This document shows, one piece after another, positions 1 to 13,989 of a stretch of DNA of 64,000 bases. The first letter of the stretch is position 1; every line of letters begins with the position of its first letter. The position numbers were made by a program, and so were the translations under genes. This DNA comes from Physcomitrium patens (lineage: Eukaryota; Streptophyta; Bryopsida; Funariales; Funariaceae): NCBI RefSeq assembly GCF_000002425.4, contig NC_037257.1, positions 8,390,247 through 8,454,246 on the forward strand, in the 5' to 3' direction. The notes beneath the pieces were generated by a model that made no database searches, had not been told where the DNA came from, and worked only from the letters and a program-made list of their open reading frames with translations.

Positions 1-1890
1 AAGATGATCAAGTCACTAGTACTTCACTTGTTATAAGGATAAATAGTCTTGATATTATGATGAAGTAACTATATTTTATTGTCAATATAAAATTAGGATT
101 GTTTCTTACAATAGCATCTATATTGGTATTTTGTCGTTCTTAATCTTCTTTTAGTTATACTTTTTGTTGTTATATGTAGTACAAATAAATGATTTTTCAA
201 ATCTTTTGCTACAAGATTATGAACTTTTGAAAAGTCAAAAGCTTAAAATCATAGATAATAATCATAATTAACAAAAAAAAGATATTTATTAAATAAAAAA
301 ATATACCATGTTAGTATAAGTAAGCTTTGCCAATGGCAAAAGAACTATTTAGTTATTTTATTGGTAGTTGATAGTAGTATCAAATATTGCTTCAAAACTT
401 GATTTATGTGCTCTATTTATGCATCAATTTTAAGATAGAAAGCTAAAGGTAGTTTTATATCCATCTCTAAAATCTTATAAAAAATTCCAAAACTTGATAC
501 AAATTGAATCTCCTTATTTAATATAATATCTTTAGATAACCCATGATAGAGATAAATTTTATCAAAAAAAAACTTAGCTATTTTTTTACCTATAATAGAT
601 TTTTATATGATACAAAATGTGCTATTTTAGTGAAATAATTTACTATCACAAATATAGAATCATAAAAACTTAAAGCTAAAAGTTTTGTGATAAAATACAT
701 AGAAATAGAAAACCATTATTATTCTAAAATAGATAATGGATAAAAAAATCTATGAGATCTTTAGAAATTAGCTCCAAAGTCTAATTATATCTAAAATATT
801 CCATTTCTTGAAAGTCGTGATGAGCTTGAAGAACACGTAATTGTACACCAATTTTTTGAATATATAAGTATCCTTCAAAATAGAGTAGATTATTTTTAAA
901 TTCAAACTTAGAAGTATCATGAGATTTTGAAGAATTTTAGTTAATATTATAAATAATAAAATAAAAGAATATATCAAATTAAAATTATTTTTAAAAAATT
1001 AAATCAATAATTAATGTTGATTTTATTGCTTAAAGATAAAATTAGTATAGCTTTAAGAAAATAGTCCATTATAAATCAAAATTGCATATTTTTCTTTTGG
1101 TGCAAGATAAAATTGGCTAAAATAGACATCTAACAAATCTCATTATTTTCTTGGTCAATAAATGATCTTAAATTTGAATCTTAATAAGAACATGCTGCAA
1201 TAAGCTTAGCAGTGATTCAAAATATATGTTGATATGAAGTATTTAGTATTCTTGTAATTTGTGTATATAGTGATTAGATTAGAAGTACTTTCTAGATAAA
1301 GGTGACATTCTTAAAATGAATCGACAATTATTAGAAGTTCTTTATCATGGATCTTGTAGTTGATCTAGATTAAAAATAATTCTCTTGAATAAAAAGCTAT
1401 TAGATGAAGTTTGTTATTTGCTCCCATATGTGACAATATGGTACTTAAAGAAAAGTTTGATATATTTATTTCTATAAAAAATACTTTGCAAAAATTGATG
1501 CAATATAAAATTAGTGTAAAAACAAAAACTATCTTCAAAGCTTCAAATATTACCTCTACTTCTTTATTCCACTTAAGTTTGTCTTTACAAGTCAAATATG
1601 TAAGCGGCTAGTAAATTTTTGAGTCCAAAAAGCATGATATTATATTCAAAATGACCATTCCTTATTTTAAAACTTAATCTTGTATTTTTCTTCTTTTTTG
1701 AAGTGTATCAAATTATATGTTCTTCCATGATTTATTTTAGAATATATCTTTATTTAATTCAATTGATTAAAAAGTCTAAATATCAATATTAGAGGTTATC
1801 TATTATTGATAATAATATAATTTTAGTCCTTGATAATCTATATCTATATACAATAATCTATCATTTTTCTTCATATGATTTCATTTTAAC
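1..1890 (-). mobile_element. Antisense Ty3/gypsy chromovirus fragment (RT to integrase end), runs off the left edge
   Basis: Read on the minus strand, this stretch matches the pol region of element A (8,677-15,009). The RT start lies near 1,750-1,890, RNase H near 1,365-1,600, and the integrase C-terminal region lies toward base 1. The RNase H part is recognisable by residues like those of A around its 'ALGAVLSQMG..KLHPIAFHSR' stretch. It has no LTR inside the window, is cut at the left edge, and stops in AT-rich DNA on the right. It is a heavily broken fossil with many breaks. The assignment rests on co-linear similarity to A by eye. The lineage call is firm; the exact right boundary is uncertain by about 50 bases. 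Confidence 0.8.
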
Positions 1891-3904
1891 CTAATAAAAT
1901 ATAAAAATAAAAAACATATTCTTAAAAATATATATTTTTATTATTCTAATGATGTAAGAAATATATAAATCTAAGATACGATGAATAATTCATAAAGATT
2001 TAAAGATAGGAAGTAAATAAATAAAAAATTAAGTAAAAATATTTTACTTCAAAGATAACTTGCTTATAAATCAAGGATTTAAACCTCACTAAGGCTCACA
2101 TGTAGTATGTTTGGGTGTCTTGGAGAGGCCACAAGGCCTTACTCTTATCTTTCTAACTACATTCAAGGTGCTATGAACCATATGGAACTTGTGCACCTCT
2201 CTTCCTACAAGGACTCAACAAGCTATTAGTCCTCATATTTTTTATTAATATAATTCAAATTTTTATATTTTTGACTTTACCATAGTTTTTATAAACATCC
2301 AATTAGTATAAGAACCTTGTATGGCCTAGAAATCTTGCTCCATTTCTTCATAATAGCTCCTAAAGTAGTAAAACTTTAATTTACCAAGGTCTTGAAATTT
2401 TCTCTAAATTTTTTTTAAAAATTCTTATAAAAATTCTAAATAAAATTTAAAATTTTCTATAATATTTCTATAATACCGATGTCAGATTAAATTCATATTT
2501 TCCTATATTTTTAATATTTTATAATAATTAAATAAATTTAAATCAACTAAAAATCCTATTTCTAATATAAATAACTAAAAAGACATGAGGTTCTTTCTTA
2601 CGCTTCTTCTAACTACTAACTAATATTTTTAGGTTTTTTAATAAGTAATAAATGTAAGTAGAAGGCCAATGTAGACATTAGTTTTAATAACTAATCCTTA
2701 ATACTCAACAATAAGTTGAAATATTAAATCAACTAAGATAATTGCTTCTAAGACTTTTAAGATTCTATTTTTATAAAAAAAACTTAATAAAAATCTTATA
2801 TCTCATAATTTTTTTTAAAATTATATTAAATATTTAAATTATCAAAAAGAATTTTTAATCTTAATATTTTTATATTTAAATAGCTAAAATCCATATTTTT
2901 AACAATTCTACTAATTAAGATCTATTGATGGGATTCACATATGGCAATCTTCCAAGACTATTTGTGAAAATAAAGAAAACTCAACTCATATCTTGTACAT
3001 GGTATATCTATTACATGGTATACTTAATAAAAGAAGCTATTAAAATATATACTACTATTTATTAGAAATAGAATATAAAAAAATATACTAAGGCTTTGAT
3101 CTAAAAATCAAAATTAAGAACAATTGTATGTGTTGAATTCAACATGTATCCACATGTAGTAACTTTTTGCTCTATCAATAGCTCAATATAGATAGCACCT
3201 ATAATTCTATAGAGATTCGAATTTGGAGACTATATGATTCTAAATCCATAACAACTTAAACTAGTTCTACTAGTCATATAAAAAACAACCACGGCTCAAA
3301 GAAAAAAAATACTTATTAATACTTGCCACCTATGCCTTGAGCCTAGGATCAAAATATACTGAGGATATAAATAATTTATAGAATTGATTTAGAACCACTA
3401 TAAAAATAATAAGGTACATTGGTGTAAGCTAAAATAAACCTCCACTAGTTGGAAGTTTATTCTAGTTTACAACAAGAGACTTAATTTTGTGAATTTTAGT
3501 AGTTATGGCTATTAATTAAATTTAAATAAAATCACTCTTTATTCTACTTTAATAATCTAAGCAATCAAGCCAAAATTCTATAATTACTTCACATTCATAA
3601 TAATAATTTATTCAATAATTTACTTCTATAAAAAAAAAATTTTTTAGTTAATTTTTCTTATTTTTATCCTTCATTTTTATTTTTTGATTTTATTTTTTGT
3701 TATTATTATTATTATTTTAATCAAATTTTATTAAAAAAAATTATCTATGAATGAAAATTCATCTTTAAATAATATTTCATCTACATACTTCATTCATATT
3801 TATTAATTCATCTTTGAGTGAATTTCATCCACTCAATTTATTCTAATCCTAATTACTTACAATCCTAACATATTTCATCTAATTCCACTTATCATCCACC
3901 TTGA
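1891..3904. other. AT-rich gene-less stretch
   Basis: No gene or element was recognised. Most of it is A/T runs without long reading frames. A block at about 2,070-2,235 is noticeably richer in G and C than its surroundings and does not match any element seen elsewhere in the window. Its origin is unknown. Confidence 0.6.
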
Positions 3905-4921
3905 TTGTTCTTTAAGATTCTTATAGAATCAATAACCAGTAGATTCAACTCAAGAGCTTTCATTTGTGAACTTACAAAAGGAAACATTATGATTGTCACA
4001 ACCTTCAAGATAACAAAATTTGACATGAAGATCTTTTAGAATGACATGTCATTTTTGAATGGATGGCTAAATATAACATATTTGGTATTATGGCCTTAGA
4101 AGAGAATTTCAATATTTAGTGATTTTATTAGAAGTAAAAACAACTCTTAACGGAATTTCAAATGTTTTATTTGAAGGAAGTTACAAAGGCCTCAACAATG
4201 ATCAAATAACAAGGTGGTCTTCTTACCTTGGTATGAGACATTATCAATGGCTAAGAAGACCTATCAACCACCTTCAAAGAAAACAAAGATTTGAATATGT
4301 GGCAAATATAATTTGTCACATCTTTGATTTCTTCAACATATGATGACAGCTCCTTGTAGAATTTGTTCCTAAAAAGGTAGGTAATGTGACAGATATACAT
4401 ATGTATTCTAGTAAATACCTATATGATTAAGTAGAAATAGAAAAAAATAGATAAAGTAAGTTAATTTCATAATACGTTTGAGAGAAGCTTTCTAGAAGCT
4501 TCATAGACGTTATTTTGTTTTTACATATGTTTGTAGTTGATTGATAGATTAAAAACTTGGTCAATAAGTTAACCATGTGTTGATAGCTTGCGAAACAAAC
4601 CAACTATGTGGCGTACATATAGAAAACTTATCTTACAAATTAAGATACATGTCTTGCAAAGTCAACATGTTTTGGAGGTCCTATAGGATATTGTCATGTA
4701 GCTCCTAATTAAGAGTATATATGGAAGCAAGAGTGAAGCCTTCTTCATTCTTATCAATGCCTTTCTAGTCGTTAGTCTTATTTCTAGACTTTTTAGTCTT
4801 CTTGTTTTTGATAATAGCCATTCTAGTTCAATATTATATCATCTTTGAGTGACTTTCTAGTTCTTTTCAATGACTTGAGTGTATTGAGGATTTTCTTTCT
4901 TTAAGATTCATATTCTTGACA
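3905..4921 (+). mobile_element. 3' end of a chromovirus: extra 3' reading frame plus LTR
   Basis: The first half (about 3,905-4,345) is co-linear with the segment between the chromodomain and the 3' LTR of element A (about 13,990-14,440). It keeps the characteristic residues of the extra reading frame there, such as 'FEGSYKGLN' and 'GMRHYQWLRR'. The second half is an LTR of 537 bp starting TGTGACAG and ending CTTGACA. No gag or pol remains attached, so it is a 5'-truncated fossil. Its LTR is closer to the antisense LTRs at 19,941-20,479 and 38,531-39,115 than to the LTRs of A. Confidence 0.8.
4385..4921 (+). repeat. Chromovirus LTR (C-like variant)
   Basis: The LTR is bounded by TGTG...GACA. 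It shares its body with the LTRs of A and B, including a GAAGCTTC-type palindrome near 4,490 and a TATATATGGA box near 4,715. Its last third resembles the LTR type of element C. It is the 3' LTR of the truncated fragment starting at 3,905. Confidence 0.8.
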
Positions 4922-5369
4922 CTATTTTATATTTTACATATTTCTTCTTGATTCATATAAGAAAATAGATAATTTTTTTTAAAAAAAAAATTTATCTCTT
5001 TTTATAAAAATAATAAATAATAAAAAATTGAAGTAGAAAAAGTTTTCAATTCAACGTAGTACTAAAACATGTTAGAATATCTTATAAATTTGTGCAAATA
5101 TAATATAAATAAATGTACATAAAAAAATCAAAATTTTTGTTAATGAAATAAAGAAGGTTGATTTTTTATTGAAAGTATCTATCAAAACCTAGATAAAGAG
5201 TTAAGAAATTTTTTATTTTAAAGAAATAAGATTTAATTAAGATTATTTTTTATGTGCTATTCTTATTTGTAATTTTTATTTAATTATGGCTCTAAAAAGA
5301 TGGAGAATCAAAAATTACTAGATTCAATATAGTAATCATTTTTTATTGAATTATCAAATCGAGAACTAA
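4922..5369. other. AT-rich spacer between element fragments
   Basis: Low-complexity A/T-rich DNA without a reading frame or repeat that I could place. It separates two truncated sense fragments of the same chromovirus type and may itself be decayed element DNA. Confidence 0.5.
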
Positions 5370-5995
5370 AATTTCCATAGTTTTTAAGGCAATGGAATAG
5401 AAATAAAGATCTTCAAAAATAACATGTTTTTTTAATAGACGATAAAATACAATGTGTTTGATATGAAAACTTTCAAACAAACTTCCAATGTTTCATAATA
5501 TCATTGGTAGTAAGATCCACTCCTAGTGGAGTTTCAATAATTTTATTTGAAGTAAATAATGTAGACCACACCAATGATTAAATAATAAGATGTCTTTTTG
5601 CCATTGTACAAGATACTATCAATGATTCAAAGGACCTATCAACTACCTTCAAAGGAAACAAAAATTTAAGTATATGGAAAATATAATTCATTGCATCTAA
5701 GAATTCTTCAATATATGATTATTGTTCTTTGTAGAAATCATCTCTAGAAAAAATGGTAATGTCACAGATATAGATATTTATTTAAATTAAAGGAGCAAAA
5801 TAGAATTAAATAAAAATAGATAAGTTATATAATATTTTATGGATAAACTTTTAAAAAGCTTCATATATATATATATATATATTTGACTTTATATGTATCT
5901 ATAGATATTTGACAAATAGAAAACTAAACTAACAAATTGGTGACATATTCTATATGTAAGTGTCCTGTGGTACAAGTTATCTATTTGGTCCTAAG
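5370..5995 (+). mobile_element. Chromovirus 3' fragment with partial LTR
   Basis: A second, more decayed sense copy of the extra 3' reading-frame segment (about 5,390-5,720), followed by the beginning of an LTR from 5,760 (TGTCACAG). The LTR is cut off after roughly 235 bases, where antisense gag DNA begins. A TA dinucleotide run near 5,862-5,882 lies inside the LTR part. It is a broken fossil; the assignment is by co-linearity with 14,130-14,720. Confidence 0.75.
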
Positions 5996-6748
5996 CAAAC
6001 TTCTATTATGAAAAAAGGTGAAGGATCTAAGAAAAGAATAGGACCTATATTGGATATTATATAAGATTCTAGCCACATAGTGCCTATTGTAACTAGAAAA
6101 ATTAGTTTTTTGATACATCTTCTTTGGCAACTATGAATCGCATTTTGTAATTGCATTGCATCTTTGAGTAATATTGAGCAATGTGTTTGGATTCTCTACA
6201 ATATCAGTACAAATCTTCTTAATAATGATAAGTTTTTTTTATTCAATAATAAATTTATAATATATCATATCAATTTACAGAGGCTTTGGCCTAGAAGAAT
6301 AAGCATTCAAAAACTTAGAAGGTGTTACTATATCTTGACTTCTACTTCTTCAACTAAATATTTATTCTTAGCATCTTTCAATTCTTAATTTAAGCAAGAT
6401 TTTGGAATTGAGGAATATATGTGGTAATTGAACGTGATCATTATTATTGAAATATGAGCTTGATCTTTACTACTCTTTTGGAATCACTTTCTCTAAATGT
6501 AGCTGTAAATACTTTTAAGAATGAATTCAAATCATATAGTAGTTGTAAATCTTTTTCTATCAAAGATAAAAATCATAAGAGAGCACTTCTACATAGAAGT
6601 ACGCTTATAAATTTAACTTGAGTAAATCCATTATGATATTGGAAAAGATGCAATCTTAAATAGAATTTAACTTATTGCAAGAATCCTTGAAATTTTAACC
6701 TTGTGATATCAAACTTCTCAAGCAAACCAATCCTTACATCCATCATGG
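5996..6748 (-). mobile_element. Antisense chromovirus gag/protease-start fragment, target of element B
   Basis: On the minus strand this corresponds to the gag of element A from about 9,620 to 10,500: the stretch around 'LLEKFDITRLKF..F', the zinc-knuckle region, and the junction into protease. Element B is inserted at its right end, with CATGG before B and CATGA after B as the probable 5-bp duplication. The continuation of gag to the right of B (after 19,478) is not convincingly recognisable. It is a fossil with many breaks. Confidence 0.75.
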
Positions 6749-7307
6749 TGTCACAGACATACGCATGTAAGCCAATAATTACATGTATAAATAGGTAGAA
6801 GTAAATAAAAGTAGATAAAAGAAAGTTAATTCTATAATATTTGCTATGGAAGCTTTTTAGAAGCTTCATAGACACTGCTTTGACTTTATAGGTGGCTTTA
6901 ATTGATTTTTTGGATTAGAATCATGATCAATAAGTTGGCCATGTACCACACATGTTGTTAGCTTGAAGACCAAGCTAACTATGTGGCCCACACATAGAAA
7001 AAACTTGCCTTATAAGTCAAGGCATATGTCCTACAAAGTCAACACATATTGAAGGTCCTATAGAATATCACCACGTAGCCCTTAGTTAGATAGTATATAT
7101 AGAGATAAGAGTGAAGCCTTCTTCACTTTTGTCAACTCTTTTCTTACTTCTAGTCTAGTTTCAAGTATCTCTAGTTTTCTTGTCTTTTGGCAATATCCAT
7201 TTGAATTTCTTTCTTAATATATATATTTAGTTATTTCTACTTTGTCATCTTTCTTTGAAAGAAGTTTCACTTATTTATTTATCTTTATCAAGTTTTTGTC
7301 TTTGACA
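6749..7307 (+). repeat. 5' LTR of element B
   Basis: Starts TGTCACAGAC and ends TTTGACA, 559 bp. It is followed by GATTGACAAGAG, as in element A. A TATATATAGAG promoter-like box lies near 7,095. Confidence 0.88.
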
Positions 7308-8676
7308 GATTGACAAGAGTACACTTAAAATATCAGAGCTTTGTCTAATCTTAATTAAGAATAGATTACTCCTTTCTCTTGATAACATAAAAGCATATTA
7401 GAAGTTATGGATTACCCTCTTCTAAATTGATATTCTTAGTATTTTCTTTGTTCTCAAATCTTCTCCTCTATTTTTCTTAAGCAATATTAGACATCTTTTT
7501 TTTTCTAAGTGTTATTATGGCAAAACTTGCTGAAATGAAGAGTGCAATGGCACAAATACAAGAGCAATTGAGGGAGTAAATGCTTGCAATGCATCAACTC
7601 AATTTACCACCACAAGGACCAACAAGATTGGCAGGAAGTGAAGATATAGAAATGATTGAAGCTGCTTCAACATCTGCACCAAATCATGTCCTTTCTCCTA
7701 TGGTGGAATGCCCTTCCGATGTTAGAGAACCTAAAGTTGGCCTATCCAAGAAGTTAGATGGCACCAAATCAAAGTTTAGACGATTTATCAATCAAGTGTA
7801 ACTTGTGATTGAACTTCAATCCCAAAGCTATCCAACTCTAGGATACCAAGTTAGGTTTATTAGTACGCTTCTTTCACATTCAGCATTATCATAGTTTTCA
7901 TCTTTTCTTGAATGATGAGATCCAATATTGGATATTCTAGAGGCTTTTTTGGCAGAGTTTCGATCCATGTATGGAGAGCATGATGTAATTTTTATTACAA
8001 CCAACAAGATTCATATTATGTCACAAGGCAATCGATCAATGATGGTATACGCTTCAAAATTTTGACAACTTATAATTGATATCAAGACGAATGATGTTGC
8101 ATTGTTAGCCAATTTCTCTACGAATTATAATATGAGGTAAAAAAACTAATGCTCAACTTACTTGATCCTCAAACATTGAGTTAAGTAATTAACTTTGATG
8201 TGAAGTGCGACAACCATTTTTTTGAATTTTGATCTGAGAACCGTACAAGTAGACCTCAATGTTACTGTAATTCAATGGCAACACCAACATCTCTTCAACA
8301 CATACATTCAAAAGTAGAGAATATACAAATTGATGCAGTACATTTCAAACCTCTTATCAAGCTAAAAAAGACTCATTGTCGTCAGGAAGGATTATGCTTA
8401 TATTATGGAGAATCTAAGCACACTACTCAACATTTTTCAAAGAAATGATGCAACCATAAAATGAGGAGTATGGTGATCAAAGAAGATAGCATATCAAAAA
8501 ATGAATTTGTCTAGCTACAATAGGGACCGTGCGACTAGAACCTTGTACAACACCTAGTGAAGGTCCTATTCTTTCCTCAGAACCCTCTCCATGTTTTACG
8601 ATAAATATTATTCTAGGACCTAAACATGATAAAGCCTTTGCCTTGCTAGATTTAGGAGCCTTAGTATGTTTCTTAG

Positions 8677-9206
8677 TGTCACGGACATACATATAATTAC
8701 CTATATGAATAGATAAAAGTATGTAAAAGTAGGTTAATTGTGTAATATCTTCTAGAGAAGCTTCTTAGAAGCTTCATAGATGCTGCTTTGACTTTATAGG
8801 AGTCTATAGTTGACTTTTAGGTTAGAAACTTGGTCAACAAGTTAGCCATGTGCCACGCATGTTGGAAGCTTAAAGAACAAGCTAACTACGTGGTCCATCC
8901 ATAGAAAACTTGCCTTGCAAGCAAAGGCATGTGGCCTAGAAAGTCAACATATATTGGAGGTCTTATAGAACATCGCCATGTGGCTTCTAGTTAGATAGTA
9001 TATATAGAGGCAAGAGTGAAGCCCTCTTCACTCTTGTCAACTCCTTTCTTGCTTCTAGTCTAGTTTCAAGGGTCTCTAGTTTTCTTGTATTTTGGCAATA
9101 GTCATTCCAGTTTCTTTCTTAATATACATATTCCTATTTTGTCCTATTTCTTTTTGAGAAAAGTCTCACTTACTCTTTAGCTTTCATCGAGTTCTTGCCC
9201 CTGACA
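8677..9206 (+). repeat. 5' LTR of element A
   Basis: TGTCACGGAC...CCTGACA, 530 bp. It carries a double GAAGCTTC palindrome near 8,757-8,774 and a TATATATAG box near 8,999-9,007, the likely element promoter. Confidence 0.95.
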
Positions 9207-12200
9207 GATTGACAAGAGTACACTTACAATATCAGAGCTTTGTCTTTTCTTGATTAAGAGTGGATTACCCCTTTTTCTTGATAAGACATAAGCGCATTAG
9301 AAGTTGCGGATTACCCTCTTTTAAACTGATATTGTTCTTAGTATTTTCTTTGTTATCAATTCCTCTCTTCTATTTGTTTTGAGCGTTGTTAGACATCTTC
9401 TCTTTTCTAAGTGCTACTATGGCAGAGCTTGTTGAAATGAAGAGTGCAATGGCACAGATGCAAGAACAATTGAGGGAGTTAATGCTTGCGATGCATCAAC
9501 TCAATTTACCACCACAAGGAGCAACAAGAATGGTAGGAAGTGAAGATATAGAGATGATTGGGGCTGCTTCAACATCTGCACCAAACCATGTCCCTTCTCC
9601 TAGAATGGAACACCCTTCGAGTGTTAGAGAACCGAGAGTTGCCTTGCCCGAGAAGTTTGATGGTACCAGATCCAAGTTTCGAGGATTCATCAATCAGGTC
9701 CAACTAGTGATTGAACTTCAACCCCAGAGCTATCCAACTCCAGGGTCACAAGTAAGATTCATTGGTACACTTCTTTCAGGTTCAGCATTGTCATGGTTTT
9801 CATCTTTTCTTGAACGACGAGATCCAATATTGGATAATCTGGAGGCTTTTTTGGCGGAGTTTCGATCCATGTTTGGAGAACATGATGCAATTCGTGTTGC
9901 AACCAACAAGATCCGTATTTTGCGAGAAGACAATCGATCAGTAACATTATATGCTTCGTAATTTCGACAACTTGCAACTGATATCAAGTGGGATGATGCC
10001 GCACTTGTGAGTCAATTTCTCTACGGATTACAATATGAGGTAAAGAAATTGATGCTTAATTTACCTGATCCTCAAACATTGAGTCAAGCAATTGACTTTG
10101 CTGTGAAGTGCGACAATCGACTTTTTGAATTTCGATCCGAGAGTCGCACAAGTGGGCCTCAACGTTACTACAATTCAATGGCAACACCGACGTCTCCTCA
10201 ACACATACCTTCGGAAGTAGAGGATATGCAAATTGATGCGGTACGTTTCAAACCTCTTACTGAGCAAGAAAAGTCTCGTCGTCGACAAGAAGGATTGTGC
10301 TTATATTGTGGAGAACCTAAGCACACTGCTCAACATTGTCCAAAGAAGCGACGTAACTACAAAATGAGGAGTACGGCTGTCAAACAAGACAGTATGTTAG
10401 AAAACGAGTACGTCCAGCTACAATAGGGACCGTGCGGCTGGAATCTTGTACAACTTCTAATAAAGGTCCTATCCTCTCCTCAAAACCATCTCTTTGTTTT
10501 ATAATAGATGTGCGTTTAGGACCTAATAATTACAAAGCCTCTGCCTTGGTAGATTCAGGAGCCTCATCTTGTTTTTTAGATGAAGAATTTGCTAGATGTC
10601 ATAGAATATCATTAATACAAAAAACTAAACCTGTACACGTAGAAGTCATAGATGGTCGTCCGTTGTCTTCTGGAGATGTAACTCACGAAACACTTCCTGT
10701 AGATGTAGTAATAAATGGTCATAGTAGTTGCGTAATTTTTAATATAATTAGATCTCCCTCTAATCCAGTAATTTTAGGCTTATCATGGTTAGAAAAGTAT
10801 AATCCTCGAATAGATTGGATTTCTCGTAAACTTGATTTTCCTCAGAGCATTAGTAACAGTTCTATTAACCAAGTAAAAAACCATGAGTCTAGTATAGTAA
10901 AACTCACACCTATAGGTGCAAAAGCATTTATACATGCAGCAAAAGAAGGATAAACTTTTGCTATTTATGCTGCACCTATTTCTGAAAGCGTAAAGACTTC
11001 AAGAGGCATTCCAAGTCAATATCAGGATTATCAAGACGTTTTTGAGAAAAAGAATGCAGATATTCTTCCTGAGCATCGCCGATACGATTGTTCAATCGAT
11101 TTCAAGGAAGGAACTCAGCCACCATTTGGACCAATTTACAGTTTATCGCAAGATGAGTTGGCTGAACTCAAGACATATATTGACGAGAATTTAGCGAAGA
11201 ATTTCATACGCCATTCAAAATCTCCAGCAGGAGCTCCAATTTTATTCGTAAAGAAAAAAGATGGATCTTTACGAATGTGTGTTGACTATCGAGGACTCAA
11301 CAAGATCACAATCAAGAACAGGTATCCATTACCTTTGATATCAGGACTCCTTGACCAGTTAAATCAAGCTAAGATCTATACAAAAATAGATCTAAGAGGA
11401 GCATATAATCTAGTACGGATCAAAGAAGGAGATGAATGGAAGACTGCGTTTCGAACCAGGTACGGGCATTTTGAATATAATGTCATGCCTTTTGGACTCA
11501 CGAATGCACCAGCTGCTTTTCAACATCTCATGAATGATGTATTTCATGAATTCTTAGACAATTTTGTCGTCTGCTACCTAGACGATATCCTGATTTATTC
11601 TAAGAATGTTGAAGAACATGAAATACATGTTCGTCAAGTATTACAAAAACTCAGAGATGCAGGATTGTACGCCAAGATGGAAAAGTGTGTATTTCACACT
11701 ACTCAAGTTGACTTTTTAGGATACATCATTTCAAATGATGGTCTTATGATGGATTCTAAGAAAGTCCAAACAATCATGGATTGGAAGATTCCAAAGACTG
11801 TGAGAGATGTCCAATGTTTCTTGGGATTTGCCAATTACTATCGGATCTTCATCAAAGACTTCTCACGAGTTGCAGCTCCACTTACACGCTTGACTAGTAA
11901 AGATAAATTCCAATGGAATCAAGAAGCGGAAGCAGCATTTGAAGCCTTGAAGACATCGTTTGTCTCTGCACCAGTCTTATATCGTGTTGATTTTTCCAAG
12001 GCATTTTTTATGGAAACAGACGCATCGGATTTTGCCTTGGGTGCAGTTTTATCACAAATGGGAACAGATGACAAACTTCATCCGATAGCTTTTCATTCAA
12101 GAAAATTCTCAGCAGCCGAGATCAATTATGAGATCCACGATAAAGAACTTCTTGCAATCGTGGATTCCTTTCAAGAATGGCGTCATTATCTAGAAGGTGC

Positions 12201-13989
12201 TTCTAGTCCAGTCACTGTGTATACAGATCACAAGAACCTCGAGTATTTCATGTCAGCACGCGTGTTGAATCGTCGTCAAGCTCGTTGGAGTATGTCTTTG
12301 TCAAGATTCGACTTCATTATCACTTATCGGCCAGGAAAACAACAAGGTTTGTCCGATGCCCTGTCTAGACGTTCTTATTTTGCACCAAAAGAAGGAGATG
12401 CAGCTTTTGAGCAACAAAGAACGGTCCTCTTGAAACCGGAGCAATTTCATCTCCGAGCAGTGAAATCAACATTGACTGTTGATTCAACTTTTCTCAAGCA
12501 AATCCAGTCCAGTATGTCCTCAGACCCTCTTGTTCATGATATCGAGAATAATTCTTCCAAATCTCATGATTCTTCTAAGTTCGAGTTCAAGAATAATCTA
12601 TTATATTTTGAAGGACGCCTATATGTTCCAGAAGGAAAAGCACGTTTGCGTGTTCTTCAAGCACGTCATGACTTTCCAGCAGCAGGGCACTTTGGATATA
12701 ATAAGACTCTGGAACTCATATCAAGAGATTTTTGGTGGCCACAAATGTGGAAGTCAGTCAAAGACTTTATACAATCATGTGATATTTGTTCAAGATCAAA
12801 AATTCCTCGACATCGACCTTACGGACTTCTTCAGCCATTACCTATACCAGAACAACCATGGTCTTCTGTTTCTATGGATTTCATCACAGATCTTCCAAAC
12901 TCAAGATCTTATGATTCTATATTTGTGATAGTAGATCGTTTCACCAAGATGGCACATTTTATGCCATGTACAAAATCTATCACAGGTGAAGAAACAGCTA
13001 AGCTTTTCATTGATAATATCTATCGCTATCATGGATTACCTAAAGATATCATATCGGATAGGGGAACTCAATTTGTGTCGAGATTCTGGAGGACTCTTTT
13101 CAAGATTTTAAAAGTGGACATAAAGCTATCTTCAGCTTTCCATCCTCAAACTGATGGACAAACAGAGCGCGTAAACCAAGTCTTGGAACAGTATTTAAGG
13201 TGTACCATCAACTACCAACAAGATGATTGGACAAACCTTCTGCCATTGGCAGAGTTTGCTTATAATAATACGGTACATTCCTCCACGCAACAAACACCTT
13301 TCTTTACCAATTATGGCTATCATCCACGACTTGATACTTTTGATTTTTCAAAAGTTGATAATCCTGCAGCAGAAGATATGGCAAATCGGTTGTCAGAGTT
13401 ACATGCAATAATGAAGGCGCAGTTGAAGAAAGCTCAAGAACGACAAAAGATAAATGCAGATGTATATCGTAAAGAGCAACCACAACTCAACGTGGGTGAT
13501 AAGGTATGGCTACTTCGTCGCAATATCAAGACCACTCGACCTTGTGACAAATTGGACTATCGTAGGCTTGGCCCCTTTTCTGTTTCTGAACAGATCAACC
13601 CAGTTGCATATCGGTTACATCTACCGGAGTCAATGAAGATCCATCCTGTATTCCACGTGTCTCTTCTTGAATCATATAAGACAGTGGATATACAAGGAAG
13701 AAGACAAATGCCACCGCCTCCTATAGAAGTAGATAATAATGAAGAATTTGAGGTGGAAGAGATATTAGACTCAAGGCGGCGCCGAAATAAGCTGGAATAT
13801 CTTGTTCATTGGTGCGGATATGATATTAGTGAGCGCACATGGGAGCCATCCAGGAATCTAGCAAATGCATCAGCTAAAGTCAAAGTTTTTCATCAACGAC
13901 ATCCATCAAAACCAAGATGAAAACCTCTCTTATAAAAGAGACAAGATTGAGGCAAGATAACATTCAATTTCCTATCCTTGTTTGTAACT

